Source: Bacteroidaceae bacterium
GTDB taxonomy: Bacteria; Bacteroidota; Bacteroidia; Bacteroidales; Bacteroidaceae
Direction: 5' to 3'
DNA length: 40,873 nucleotides
NCBI GenBank assembly: GCA_024401095.1
Contig: JAKSLR010000027.1
Coordinates: forward strand, 1 to 40,873
Within the stretch, counting starts at the first letter, position 1. Each line of letters starts with the position of its first letter. The notes under the pieces are model-generated. The model ran no database searches and was not told the origin of the DNA. It saw nothing but the letters and a program-made list of their open reading frames with translations. The position numbers were made by a program, and so were the translations under genes. Positions 1 through 9,279 of this stretch are shown here, in pieces.

Positions 1-702
1 TTTGATACAAAATCAGACTTATGTATAGCGGATTTTGATGACAACCGAATGATACTTTCACCTGTAGTGGCAGATTCAACCAGATTGGAAACATTCCCTT
101 GTTTTTCTTCGGATGGAAAGTATGTGTATTATTGTGGAGCTCCTTTAGTGCAACAACCTGACAGCACAAAAAAAATACGTTATTCTATCTGTCGTATTGC
201 CTTTGATGATGCAAACGGCAATTGGGGTGAAAAAGTTGACACAATCTGGAATGCCCGTCAAGAAAATGGGTCTGCAAGTTTTCCTAAGATGTCTCCTGAT
301 GGACGGTATCTGCTGTTTACTCGTTCGGATTATGGTACATTCCCTATATGGCATAGGGAGTCCGATTTGTATATGATTAACATGCAAACCCACGAGCTGT
401 CTTGCTTGACCGAGGCAAACTCGAACAGGTCTGATACCTATCATTCTTGGAGCAGCAACAGCAAATGGATAGCTTTTGCCAGTAAGCGTGGCGATGGGCA
501 ATATGGACGTGTGTATTTTGCTTATGTAAGTCAAAACGGAAAGGTGCACAAGGCATTTGTATTGCCACAAGCAGATCCTGAGATTGACGATATTTCTTTT
601 AAATCTTACAATATTCCTGATTTGTCGGCAACCTCAGCTCCTTTTTCAACTAATGAAGTCAAAACCGTTTTCCGTTCCGTTAAATCAGAATTATTTGAAT
701 AA
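1..702 (+). CDS. CxxCH/PD40-propeller lipoprotein homologue, C-terminal part
   Basis: The reading frame is open from base 1, so the 5' part of this gene lies outside the window. An internal ATG at base 49 is not a credible start, because homology to the two complete relatives at 9263 and 13089 continues upstream of it. The visible part matches the C-terminal half of those proteins: propeller blade motifs of the type FSSDGKYVYYC, MSPDGRYLLFT and WSSNSKWIAFASKR, followed by a VLPQADPE segment equivalent to LPQ(R/E)NPK in the relatives. The haem-type motif, if this copy has one, would lie in the missing part. It is probably an extracytoplasmic lipoprotein. The last 60 residues diverge from the relatives. 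Function is unknown. It sits directly upstream of the susC homologue with a 167-base gap. Confidence 0.8.
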   Translation, partial: FDTKSDLCIADFDDNRMILSPVVADSTRLETFPCFSSDGKYVYYCGAPLVQQPDSTKKIRYSICRIAFDDANGNWGEKVDTIWNARQENGSASFPKMSPDGRYLLFTRSDYGTFPIWHRESDLYMINMQTHELSCLTEANSNRSDTYHSWSSNSKWIAFASKRGDGQYGRVYFAYVSQNGKVHKAFVLPQADPEIDDISFKSYNIPDLSATSAPFSTNEVKTVFRSVKSELFE

Positions 703-738
703 ATAATAGAATCAAAATAATACTATTTTTATCAATAA

Positions 739-764
739 TTTGCAGAATATTCGATTGCTGCAAA
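739..764. promoter_or_regulatory. Inverted repeat upstream of susC, candidate operator
   Basis: A perfect 7-base inverted repeat, TTTGCAG then 12 bases then CTGCAAA, lies about 40 bases upstream of the -7 element of the susC promoter. Symmetric half sites at this distance suit a dimeric activator. No regulator gene is in the window, so the binding protein is unknown. Chance occurrence in AT-rich sequence is possible. Confidence 0.35.
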
Positions 765-802
765 ATCTGGATTTTTCACCTCTTTAAAGTGGATGAATTG
801 TG

Positions 803-810
803 TATTTTTG
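803..810 (+). promoter_or_regulatory. susC-operon promoter, -7 element
   Basis: TATTTTTG fits the Bacteroidota -7 consensus TAnnTTTG. It lies 60 bases before the susC start. No good TTTG box is present 18-21 bases upstream, which would suit a promoter that needs an activator, as is usual for glycan-utilisation loci. Confidence 0.5.
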
Positions 811-869
811 TATCGGTATAATTTGTTTTGATGAATTATTTATTAATCTTAAATAAAATACAGTAGAGT

Positions 870-3800
870 ATGAATCTAAAATCTAGAAAAAATGCATTGC
901 TTTTCTCAGGTTTGTGTTTGACATTCCTGGCAGGTGGTGCTCCTTGTGCTTCTGCTGCTACAACTGATGGTGTGCAGGCAGTTCAACAGACAAGGAAGAT
1001 TACAGGTACTGTAGTAGATCAGAGCGGTGAAGCTATCATTGGCGCAAACGTTATGGTCAAAGGTACTACTAATGGTACGATTACTGATTTTGACGGTAAG
1101 TTCTCTTTGGATGCTTCCGCAGGTCAGGAACTCGTGGTTTCTTACATCGGTTATGTAACACAGACTGTTGCAGCAACAAATGGCATGACCATTATCTTGA
1201 AAGAAGACGCTCAGTCTTTGGAAGAGGTTGTAGTTGTAGGTTATGGTGTTCAGAAGAAGAAACTGGTTACTGGTGCAACAGTTCAGGTTAAGGGTGATGA
1301 CATCGCTAAGCTGAATACTACTCAGGCTTTGGGTGCTTTGCAGAGCCAGACTCCTGGTGTTAACATTCAGGCAGTTTCTGGTCAGCCAGGTGAAGGCTTT
1401 AAGGTTACAATCCGTGGTGCTGGTACAAATGGTAATACCACTCCATTGTATGTTATTGATGGTGTTGCAGGAGGTAATATTAACTCTATTAACCCTGCGG
1501 ATATCGAGTCTATTGATGTCCTGAAGGATGCTGCATCTTGTGCAATTTATGGCTCTGCTGCTGCTAATGGTGTAATCTTGGTTACAACAAAGCAGGGTAA
1601 GGATGGTAAGCTGCAGGTTAGCTACGATGGTAACATCGGTTGGCAGAACATCTATCGTTTGCCAAAGATGTTGACTGCAAAGCAGTACATGCAGGCTCAG
1701 GATCTGATTAACGTAAACTCTGGTCTGGATCCTTGGAATTGGGCTTCTTATTTCAAGGGATATGAAGACCTGTATCAGGCTTATCTGAATGGTAGCAACC
1801 CTGGTACTAACTGGGTAGACGCAATCCGTAATAAGAATGCCGTTACAACTAGCCATTCTTTGAATCTGACTGGTGGTAATGACAAGAGTAAGTATTCTGT
1901 AGGTTTAGGTTACCAGTACCAAGATGGTATCATCGGCGGTGAGGCTGCTCCTACTGATTTCTCTCGTTTTACTATCCGTATCAACTCTGAGCATGTGCTG
2001 CTGAAGAGCCAGAAGGGATTTGACGTGATTAAGTTGGGCGAGAACCTCTATTATCGTCATGAGGCTAAGGAAGGTATTGATAATGGTAATCAGTACAGCA
2101 ACCCATTGTCAGATGCTTTGCGTGCTGCTCCTATTGTACCTATTTATAATAAGGACGGTGGATTCTTTGCATTGAAGGATTTCCAGGAGTCTGGTTTGTT
2201 CAATTATAACCAGTATTTGACTAACCCTTACTATGCATTGATGAACAGCCAGTCTGGTAATAACGAAAGCCGTAGCTATGGTCTGAATGCTGTTGGTTAT
2301 ATTGAAATTCAGCCAATCAAGGGTTTGATTTATCGTGGTCAGGTAAGTTACAACCAGAGCTCATGGAGCTGGCGTGCATTCTATCCTGAATATGCAATCA
2401 ATAATCAGGGCGCTTTCAACACCAATCCACGTGCCGTTAATCAAGTTGGTTTAGGTTGGGGTTGGAACACCACCAACACATTGAACTATCGTTTTGATGT
2501 TGCTAAGCATAATTTCGATTTCTTGGTAGGTACCGAGTACGGTCAGAGCAATCCTAATTATGGTATGAGCTTGAGTGCAACTGCTTCAAACCCTACAGTT
2601 GGTGATTTGATGCATGCATACATGAATAACATGAAGAATAACACTCAGGCAAATGTAAGTGGTAGCCCTTACGGTTATACAAAAGGTATGTCATACTTTG
2701 GCCGTTTGAACTACAACTTTAATGAGCGCTACATGTTCTCTGCTATTTTCCGTGCAGATGGTTCTTCAGTATTCGCTCCTGGTCATCGTTGGGGTTACTT
2801 CCCTTCATTCTCTGCAGGATGGGTTGTTACAGAAGAAAGTTTCATGGAACCAGTGAAGAACGTAATGGATTATTTGAAGTTGCGTGCAGGTTGGGGACAG
2901 AATGGTAATAAGAATATCAATGCATTCGCATATGAGGCAGCATTCGCATATGATGCTTACTCAAACTATTCTTTCGGTAACACTAATGATGTTCCTGTTT
3001 CTGGTGCTTCTCTGAGCCGTTTGGCTAACGAGGATTTGACCTGGGAAACTTCAGAGCAGCTGAATGTTGGTTTGGATGCACGTTTCTTGGGTAGCCGTTT
3101 AGGCGTAAATGTAGACTGGTATAAGAAGACCACTAAGGATTTGTTGCTGTATGTTCCAGTATCTCCAACTACAGGTTTCTCTACCACATTGAAGAATGCA
3201 GGTACTGTTCAGAATACAGGTTTGGAAGTTTCTTTGAGCTGGAACGACCAGATTAGTAAGGATTTCTCTTACAATGTAGGTTGGAACATGGCATTGAATA
3301 AGAATAAGGTAACAGCTGTAAATTCTCCACAAAAGTACAATAATGGTGCTGGTAGTGCATTGTCACAGGGTACAGATTTCGTTGGCCGCTTCGAAGAGGG
3401 TCAGCCTATCGGTTACTTCTACGGTTACAAGACTCTGGGTGTTATCCAGAATACCAATGACTTAGAGAACTACATTAAGACTCAGTGCGGTGGCAATCCA
3501 TTGAATTCTCGTCAGGGTGCTGATTTGAAGGTTGGTGACTTGATGTTTGCAGATTACAATGGTGATGGTGTAATCAATGATGGTGATAAGACTTACTTGG
3601 GCGATCCTCATCCAGATGTAACCATGGGTCTGAACCTGGGCTTTAACTATAAGGGTTTTGATTTCAATTTAACTGGTTATGCAGCATTAGGTCAGCAGGT
3701 GGCTCGTGCAGGTTATCGTCGTTTCTATGATAGTGGTCAGGATAACTTCACCACAGAGATTTTTGACTATTGGATGGGCGAGGGTACAAGCAACAAGTAT

Positions 3801-4112
3801 CCACAGTTAGCTCTGATGAATACTGGTGCAAACTGGGGTACAATCTCTGATATCTATGTAGAGAATGCAGGTTATTTCCGTCTCCAGAACATCACTTTGG
3901 GTTATGACTTTACTAAGATCTGGAAGAGCGCTCCTTTCCAGCAGTTGCGTCTGTATTTTGCAGCTCAGAACTTGTTTACTCTTACAGGTTATAAGGGTAT
4001 GGATCCAGAAAATGGTAAGTCTATTACAGGCAATGCATGGGAAACCGGTATTGATGTAGGTAACTATCCACAGCCACGTACTTACATGGTAGGTGTTAAC
4101 GTTAAATTCTAA
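870..4112 (+). CDS. SusC-like TonB-linked outer-membrane transporter
   Basis: This is a 1080-residue outer-membrane beta-barrel that imports oligosaccharides using TonB energy, working as a pair with the SusD homologue that follows. An N-terminal signal peptide (about residues 1-29) precedes a carboxypeptidase-regulatory-like domain at about residues 43-112 (ITGTVVDQSGEAIIGANV). A plug domain begins with EVVVVGYGVQKKKLVTGA near residue 117, and the barrel ends with a terminal aromatic residue (GVNVKF), as in this family. The length is normal. It is the first gene of a unit with susD 14 bases downstream. Substrate is inferred to be beta-mannan or glucomannan fragments, because mannan enzymes are encoded downstream; the protein itself does not reveal the substrate. 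Confidence 0.97.
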   Translation: MNLKSRKNALLFSGLCLTFLAGGAPCASAATTDGVQAVQQTRKITGTVVDQSGEAIIGANVMVKGTTNGTITDFDGKFSLDASAGQELVVSYIGYVTQTVAATNGMTIILKEDAQSLEEVVVVGYGVQKKKLVTGATVQVKGDDIAKLNTTQALGALQSQTPGVNIQAVSGQPGEGFKVTIRGAGTNGNTTPLYVIDGVAGGNINSINPADIESIDVLKDAASCAIYGSAAANGVILVTTKQGKDGKLQVSYDGNIGWQNIYRLPKMLTAKQYMQAQDLINVNSGLDPWNWASYFKGYEDLYQAYLNGSNPGTNWVDAIRNKNAVTTSHSLNLTGGNDKSKYSVGLGYQYQDGIIGGEAAPTDFSRFTIRINSEHVLLKSQKGFDVIKLGENLYYRHEAKEGIDNGNQYSNPLSDALRAAPIVPIYNKDGGFFALKDFQESGLFNYNQYLTNPYYALMNSQSGNNESRSYGLNAVGYIEIQPIKGLIYRGQVSYNQSSWSWRAFYPEYAINNQGAFNTNPRAVNQVGLGWGWNTTNTLNYRFDVAKHNFDFLVGTEYGQSNPNYGMSLSATASNPTVGDLMHAYMNNMKNNTQANVSGSPYGYTKGMSYFGRLNYNFNERYMFSAIFRADGSSVFAPGHRWGYFPSFSAGWVVTEESFMEPVKNVMDYLKLRAGWGQNGNKNINAFAYEAAFAYDAYSNYSFGNTNDVPVSGASLSRLANEDLTWETSEQLNVGLDARFLGSRLGVNVDWYKKTTKDLLLYVPVSPTTGFSTTLKNAGTVQNTGLEVSLSWNDQISKDFSYNVGWNMALNKNKVTAVNSPQKYNNGAGSALSQGTDFVGRFEEGQPIGYFYGYKTLGVIQNTNDLENYIKTQCGGNPLNSRQGADLKVGDLMFADYNGDGVINDGDKTYLGDPHPDVTMGLNLGFNYKGFDFNLTGYAALGQQVARAGYRRFYDSGQDNFTTEIFDYWMGEGTSNKYPQLALMNTGANWGTISDIYVENAGYFRLQNITLGYDFTKIWKSAPFQQLRLYFAAQNLFTLTGYKGMDPENGKSITGNAWETGIDVGNYPQPRTYMVGVNVKF

Positions 4113-4126
4113 ATTTTGAATTCACA

Positions 4127-5902
4127 ATGAAAAAGATAATTTTAACTGCGGCTGTTGCTGCAATTACATTGGGATTCAACTCTTGCAGCATCGATGATGT
4201 GGAGAACATCACAGAGTTGTCACAGAGTGTATTCCCTGCTACTCAGGAAGACGCGGAGGCAGTCTTGGCTGGTGTATACCAGAACTTGAACGAGACTCAC
4301 GCTAATCCTCAGATGTCTTTCTTGTATTTGGCATGTCTGGCCAGTGACGACCAGCTGGGTGGTGGTGGCTCAAACGATAAGCTGATGCAGGCTGAGGACT
4401 TGATGTTGAGCTCAGGTTATGATATGACCAACCAGTTCTACAATGACCGTTATAAGGGTGTTGCTCGTGCAAATGTGTTGATTTCTGTATTGGCAAAGGA
4501 TCCTGAAAAGCCAATGACAAAGCAGGATTTGACTCCTGTACAGAGCCAAGCTTTAGGCGAGGCATTAGCATTGAGAGCTTTCTATTTTTATGAATTGGCT
4601 TCTATGTATGGTAATGTACCTTTGGTACGTAACGCAGACGAAGCAGAGGCAACACAGGGTGATGTTGCTGTTCTTTGGGGACAGATCCTTCAGGATTACC
4701 GCGATGCAATATTGCTGATGAACTCTGAATCTAATGTTGACAAGATGGCCCGTGCTGGTCACTTAGATAAGTATGCTGTAGAAGGTTTGGCTGCTCGTGC
4801 TTGGTTGTTCTATACCGGAATGTATGGAAATGGTAGTGATATCGCTGCTTTAACTAGCACAACTTATAGTCCTCTTTCAAGTGTAAACCTTCCTGATGGA
4901 TCTACACTAACTAAGCAAGACGTGATTGGTTGGGTGGATGATGCAGTAACAATGTCTAATTATGATTTGGTTCCTGATTTCCGTAATCTGTGGGCTTATT
5001 CAAATAAGTTGACTAAGGCTGATTATTTATTTGCACAGGGTGCAGCTTGGGCTGAGGATGATAAGGCTCTTAATATAGAATCTATGTTTGCTATCAAGTT
5101 TAATAAGCAGGCTTCATGGTCAACTACTATTGGTTATGCAAACGGTATTGCGTTACATTTCGGTGTTCGCGGTGGTCAGCCTTACGGCGATACCTTCCCA
5201 TTTGGCCAAGGTTGGGGTGCAGGTCCTGTTACTGAGAACTTGGTGACAGACTGGGCAAATGCAGAACCAACCGATATGCGTCGTGCTGCAACAATTCAAG
5301 ACTGGCGTACACAGGCTTCTTACACCAAGGGTGGAGGTAACGACTTTGTTCAGGAAACAGATTTCTACGAGAAGAAATGGTCTCCTATAACTTGCAAGCG
5401 TGCTGATGGCACTTATGCTCCAACCTTTGAGAATGATATGTATCCTGGTGGTTGGGATATCTCTGGTGTTGATAACTTCCAGTTGGGTAACATCCATGAC
5501 TTGATTCTGTTGCGTTATGCAGACTTGCTGTTGATGCAATCAGAGTTAAATGAGAATGTTTCTGGTATTAACAGAGTACGTGAGCGTGCAGGTTTGACTC
5601 CTATTACTGCATATTCTTTGCAGGCTTTGCAGAATGAGCGTCGTTGGGAGCTGGCTTGTGAGGGAATTCGTTGGAATGATATTCGCCGCTGGCACATTGC
5701 TGCTGCAGCACTGGAAAAGCAGACAGATACCAATATCTATATAGCAGGTACTCCAACCAAGAATACTGCACATAATGGTGGCTATGCTGCTCGCTATAAT
5801 GCTACAGCAGGTTTTGCTAAGATGCCAGAGACTCAGGTTGCTCTAGGCCTGGTACAGCAGAATCCAGGTTGGGAGAATGGAAGTGATTACGGAGGCTGGT
5901 AA
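4127..5902 (+). CDS. SusD-like surface glycan-binding lipoprotein
   Basis: A 591-residue SusD/RagB family protein that caps the SusC barrel on the cell surface and delivers glycan to it. A signal peptide ends at a lipidated cysteine, Cys20 (GFNSC). The region after it (EDAEAVLAGVYQNL) is the usual N-terminal helix of the family. TPR-like helices follow (GEALALRAFYFYELASMYGNVPLV), and the C-terminal segment contains the typical INRVRERAGL and ERRWELACEGIRWNDIRRW motifs. It starts 14 bases after the susC stop and precedes a further surface lipoprotein by 27 bases, so the three are very likely co-transcribed. The substrate is inferred from context only. Confidence 0.97.
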   Translation: MKKIILTAAVAAITLGFNSCSIDDVENITELSQSVFPATQEDAEAVLAGVYQNLNETHANPQMSFLYLACLASDDQLGGGGSNDKLMQAEDLMLSSGYDMTNQFYNDRYKGVARANVLISVLAKDPEKPMTKQDLTPVQSQALGEALALRAFYFYELASMYGNVPLVRNADEAEATQGDVAVLWGQILQDYRDAILLMNSESNVDKMARAGHLDKYAVEGLAARAWLFYTGMYGNGSDIAALTSTTYSPLSSVNLPDGSTLTKQDVIGWVDDAVTMSNYDLVPDFRNLWAYSNKLTKADYLFAQGAAWAEDDKALNIESMFAIKFNKQASWSTTIGYANGIALHFGVRGGQPYGDTFPFGQGWGAGPVTENLVTDWANAEPTDMRRAATIQDWRTQASYTKGGGNDFVQETDFYEKKWSPITCKRADGTYAPTFENDMYPGGWDISGVDNFQLGNIHDLILLRYADLLLMQSELNENVSGINRVRERAGLTPITAYSLQALQNERRWELACEGIRWNDIRRWHIAAAALEKQTDTNIYIAGTPTKNTAHNGGYAARYNATAGFAKMPETQVALGLVQQNPGWENGSDYGGW

Positions 5903-5929
5903 TTTCTAATCTAATAATATTGAATAACA

Positions 5930-7417
5930 ATGAAAAAGATATATTTAGGCTTAATGGCTGCTTCTGCTGTCCTGGTTGCTTGTGATCCTATTGTAGATGG
6001 CAAGGATTGGAGTGGTGAGACCATGAGCGAAAGTGTACTGTCTGATGGCATTGTCCTGAAACAGTATGATCTTACAGCAGAAGGTGAATATGTAGAATCT
6101 GCTGATGGTAATTTTATTGAGTTTGCCACAAATCCAGGTAAAGTAGTTGATATTTATTACTTGAATGCTGATGGTGCAGAGATGTCTTTGTCAAGAGGAA
6201 AGGCCAGCGGTATGTTTGAGTTGTCACCAAGCCGTGGCTCTGATCCTGTGCAGACTGTCTATTTTAGAACTTATGAATTTGACGGTTCCTCTGTAACAGC
6301 TTCAAAGCAAGTTACTGTTAAGGTTGCTACAGAATTGTCTAAAGAAATGGCAATTATCTGTTCTAATGCAGGAACTAAGACATGGATGTGGGATTTGAGC
6401 CGTCCACAGGTTTGGGGTAACTTTGGTTATACTCCTGGTACTGGTGAAGACTTTGCAAATTCTGGTTCTGGTATTTGGTGGGGTGTCGCTGCTCCTGAAG
6501 AATTGACTGGTCAGTTACAACATTCTGATACAGGTGTCGCTACCGGTGAGGAAAGCTCAGATGCTACCATGATCTTTACTGAGACTGGTATTGTGAAGTG
6601 TTTTGATGCAAATGGCAATGAAATCCGTAAGGGTTCATTCAGCATTGTTGATTATTCTGATGAAAACAAGCACGTTGTAAATGACCAGCCTTGGAGTGTT
6701 GGTACATTGCATACTACTCCAGGCGCAATCTTGTTCCCATTCAAGATTAATGGTGGTGGAACTACTCCTACTGACTTTGACATTATCCGCTTGACTGCAG
6801 ATCAGTTGGTATTGACCTATGCAGATGCAGGTACAAGTTCTTGGGCAGAAGCTACATTCTGGTACTTTACAAGTAGCTCAGATGGTGAAGGTGTAGTTGC
6901 AGGTTATGACAAGACTGGTGAAAACTGGGGCTGGGATGTAAATGCTCCTGGTGGTGAAGTTTGGGGTAACATGGGTTACACTGGTTCTACAGGTGTAGAT
7001 TGGACTACTACTACGGATGGTAAGTGGTGGGGTGTCAAGTCTGAAGATGATTTCATGGGTCAGATGAACCACTCTGCTGCAGGTAAGGCAACCGGTGAGG
7101 AAAGTTTCGATGCTTATATGACCTTTACTCCTGACGGTCAGTCAACTGTTTACACTGCAGACGGTACCGCATTGCGCTCAGGCTCTTGGTCAATTGACTA
7201 TTCTACCGCATCTAGTTGGAAGATTGGTAATTTCAACCTGACAAATGGTGCAATCTTGTGGCCTTATGAGATTAATTCTGGTGGAAACATCCCTACAACA
7301 TTTGATCTGGTTCACTTGTCAAAAGAGCAGATGGTTCTCGTTTATCCTGATGGTGGAGACTTCGGTGCATTGGGTAACTGGGGTGAGGCTTCATTCTGGC
7401 GCTTTATGAAGAAGTAA
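5930..7417 (+). CDS. Two-repeat lipoprotein, probable surface glycan-binding protein (SusE/F position)
   Basis: A 495-residue lipoprotein with a type II signal ending at Cys18 (VLVAC). After an N-terminal region of about 130 residues, two homologous repeats of about 160 residues occupy residues 151-313 and 331-495. Each has W-x-W-D near its start, then VWGN(F/M)GYT, WWGV, ATGEES, GAIL(F/W)P(F/Y)(K/E)IN and ends in (A/S)FW. The abundance of tryptophan and the extracellular location suit carbohydrate binding by aromatic stacking, and the place behind susCD is where surface glycan-binding proteins are encoded. I do not recognise a named family. An outer-membrane-anchored mannan- or glucomannan-binding role is inference. 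Confidence 0.85.
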   Translation: MKKIYLGLMAASAVLVACDPIVDGKDWSGETMSESVLSDGIVLKQYDLTAEGEYVESADGNFIEFATNPGKVVDIYYLNADGAEMSLSRGKASGMFELSPSRGSDPVQTVYFRTYEFDGSSVTASKQVTVKVATELSKEMAIICSNAGTKTWMWDLSRPQVWGNFGYTPGTGEDFANSGSGIWWGVAAPEELTGQLQHSDTGVATGEESSDATMIFTETGIVKCFDANGNEIRKGSFSIVDYSDENKHVVNDQPWSVGTLHTTPGAILFPFKINGGGTTPTDFDIIRLTADQLVLTYADAGTSSWAEATFWYFTSSSDGEGVVAGYDKTGENWGWDVNAPGGEVWGNMGYTGSTGVDWTTTTDGKWWGVKSEDDFMGQMNHSAAGKATGEESFDAYMTFTPDGQSTVYTADGTALRSGSWSIDYSTASSWKIGNFNLTNGAILWPYEINSGGNIPTTFDLVHLSKEQMVLVYPDGGDFGALGNWGEASFWRFMKK

Positions 7418-7436
7418 ATAATTACAAATATAGACG

Positions 7437-7470
7437 AAAAGCCGTGGGTGTTCTTGCTCACGGCTTTTTT
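7437..7470 (+). terminator. Intrinsic terminator after susCD operon
   Basis: GCCGTG (7441-7446) pairs with CACGGC (7459-7464), preceded by an A run and followed by TTTTTT. It lies 20 bases past the stop codon of the two-repeat lipoprotein, separating this unit from the membrane-protein module. Confidence 0.85.
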
Positions 7471-7570
7471 AGCATAAGAGAAAGACTGCATAACAGAATG
7501 TGTTGTTTTTCATTGATTTGTATTTGCTAATTGTGGTCAGAAAAGTGATAAGGAAAATTAGTAAAAATCC

Positions 7571-7602
7571 TTTTGCCGTGTTGTTTTTTTTGTGTAAGTT
7601 TG
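7571..7602 (+). promoter_or_regulatory. Promoter of the DUF6057/CxxCH-propeller unit
   Basis: TTTTG at 7571-7575, a 19-base spacer and TAAGTTTG at 7595-7602 match the Bacteroidota sigma-ABfr consensus. The expected transcription start is about 4-8 bases past the -7 box, which puts it nearly on the ATG at 7612, so the mRNA may be almost leaderless. Confidence 0.75.
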
Positions 7603-7611
7603 CAGCTAATT

Positions 7612-9279
7612 ATGACGTTAAAGAACCATATGATTAAATGGTGTGCCACTTTACTCTTTGGAATGTTTGTGGCGTATGAATGGGGGTATATAAATCCTCA
7701 TATTTTGTCGTTCCAGGAGCAGTATCAACTGTTCCTTTGCACCAGTGATTATTTCGTGTTGCGTATGTTTCTTCCCGGAGGATTAGCTGATTATTTGGGC
7801 GAATTTATCACTCAGTTTTACTACTTCCCCATGTTAGGTGCCTGTTGCTTGGCTTTACTTCTTGTGGTTATGCAACAGTTGGCTTGGGCTTCTTCTGGTT
7901 CTCGTAGTTCCCAGTACTATGCTATATCCTTTTTCCCACCATTGTTTCTCTTGGCCTTTATGGGCGATGAGAATTTAATGTTGTCTTTTGGTGTGGCTGG
8001 TACTATTGCTTTAGCTTTGCATGTTTTAATGAAGCAGATTGATCGTTGGTCATTTACTTATCTTTTAGATTTGATTATTGTGCCTGTTTTTTATTGGCTA
8101 ATTGGCCCAATGGTTTGGATGTATGTTCTGCTTCGCTGTTTCCGATATACCCGTAAATGGTGGGGTGGAATAGTGGCTTTAGAATTGTTGCTGGTTCAGT
8201 TATTATGCTATGCCACAATTTTGCAGCAGTGGCCATTAGAAAATACCTTTTTGGGCCTCACTTATTACCGGATACCTTACATGTTACCTCAGACCATTTG
8301 GCTATGGCCATTGATTGTTGTTGCTTTGATAGGATTGACCCATTTGTCTTGGTTTCAGAAAAGACATTCTAATACAATGGTGTCAGTAGCAGCTTTAGTT
8401 GTGGTTGCAGTAATTGGCTGTTTTGCTATCCAGAAAAGCTATGATGAGGATAAGTATGAGATTATCCGTCAAGACTATCTGGTTCGTAGTGAACGTTGGG
8501 ATGAGATTATTAGCAGAGCCGAAAAACACCAAGTAAATCATCCGTTCAGCTCGCAGAGCGTTAATTTGGCTTTGGCCATGAAACGTCAACTGGCAGATAG
8601 AATGTTCTCTTTCTATCAGTGTGGTGTGGAAGCCTTAATAATGCCGATGGTGCGAGATATGGTTACAGACCTTCCTTCTGCTGAGGCTTTTTACCGTTTA
8701 GGAATGGTTAATTCTGCACAGCGTTATTTTTCTGATATTCAAGAATCGATATTGAGTTACAGAAAAAGTGGTCGATGTACACAGAGAATAGTAGAATGTA
8801 TGATTGTCAATGGTAAGTACGACTTGGCCCGTAAGCAAATAGATTTGCTGAAAAAGAGTCTCTTTTATAGCGAATGGGCAAGAGATGCAGAACGCTATTT
8901 GGGTGATGAGGCATGGATTGAAAACCATCCAGTATGGGGTAAGTTGCGTAAATATCGTTTCAATGACGACTTTCTCTATAGCTATGGTGAGCGCGAGAAA
9001 ATGTTTGGATTATTGTTTGTGAATAATTCTGAGAATAAAATGGCATTGGATTATCTGATGGCCCAATTGTTATTGAATGGCAATATCCAAGATTTTATGA
9101 AATACATGTCGTGGGTGCAACAATTTGGTGGATATAAAAGTATGCCTGCTGGATACCAGGATGCTATCAAGTGTATTCAAAATCAGGGGAATGTCCCAAA
9201 TTCACCGTATGCAGCATATGTGCAGAAAATGTCTAAGGGAAACAATCAAAACGTAGAAGAAAATGATACAGCGCATTAA
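7612..9279 (+). CDS. DUF6057-like polytopic membrane protein with helical-repeat tail, copy 1
   Basis: A 555-residue protein of unknown function. Roughly eight hydrophobic segments fill residues 8-276, and a soluble, TPR-like helical region follows (about 280-555). It is a clear paralogue of the protein at 11395. Shared motifs are S(F/Y)QEQ(Y/F)QLF near residue 33, PGGLADY near 55, (S/P)AEAFY and a NG(K/D)Y motif inside the helical repeats. It resembles the family I know as DUF6057; that name is from memory and not checked. I chose the ATG at 7612 because an upstream in-frame ATG at 7573 lies inside the promoter, and because the 7612 start aligns with the paralogue's N terminus. The 3' end overlaps the next gene by 17 bases, suggesting translational coupling with the CxxCH-propeller lipoprotein. 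Confidence 0.85.
   Translation: MTLKNHMIKWCATLLFGMFVAYEWGYINPHILSFQEQYQLFLCTSDYFVLRMFLPGGLADYLGEFITQFYYFPMLGACCLALLLVVMQQLAWASSGSRSSQYYAISFFPPLFLLAFMGDENLMLSFGVAGTIALALHVLMKQIDRWSFTYLLDLIIVPVFYWLIGPMVWMYVLLRCFRYTRKWWGGIVALELLLVQLLCYATILQQWPLENTFLGLTYYRIPYMLPQTIWLWPLIVVALIGLTHLSWFQKRHSNTMVSVAALVVVAVIGCFAIQKSYDEDKYEIIRQDYLVRSERWDEIISRAEKHQVNHPFSSQSVNLALAMKRQLADRMFSFYQCGVEALIMPMVRDMVTDLPSAEAFYRLGMVNSAQRYFSDIQESILSYRKSGRCTQRIVECMIVNGKYDLARKQIDLLKKSLFYSEWARDAERYLGDEAWIENHPVWGKLRKYRFNDDFLYSYGEREKMFGLLFVNNSENKMALDYLMAQLLLNGNIQDFMKYMSWVQQFGGYKSMPAGYQDAIKCIQNQGNVPNSPYAAYVQKMSKGNNQNVEENDTAH

Noticed and set aside
906..1856. Long minus-strand frame of 316 codons inside susC
   Set aside because: It is antisense to a clear SusC homologue, is rich in Cys, Thr, Ser and Ile as expected for a shadow frame, and has no recognisable domain or promoter.
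7573..7611. ATG at 7573 as start of the first DUF6057-like gene
   Set aside because: It lies between and within the promoter boxes and its extra residues are absent from the paralogue at 11395.
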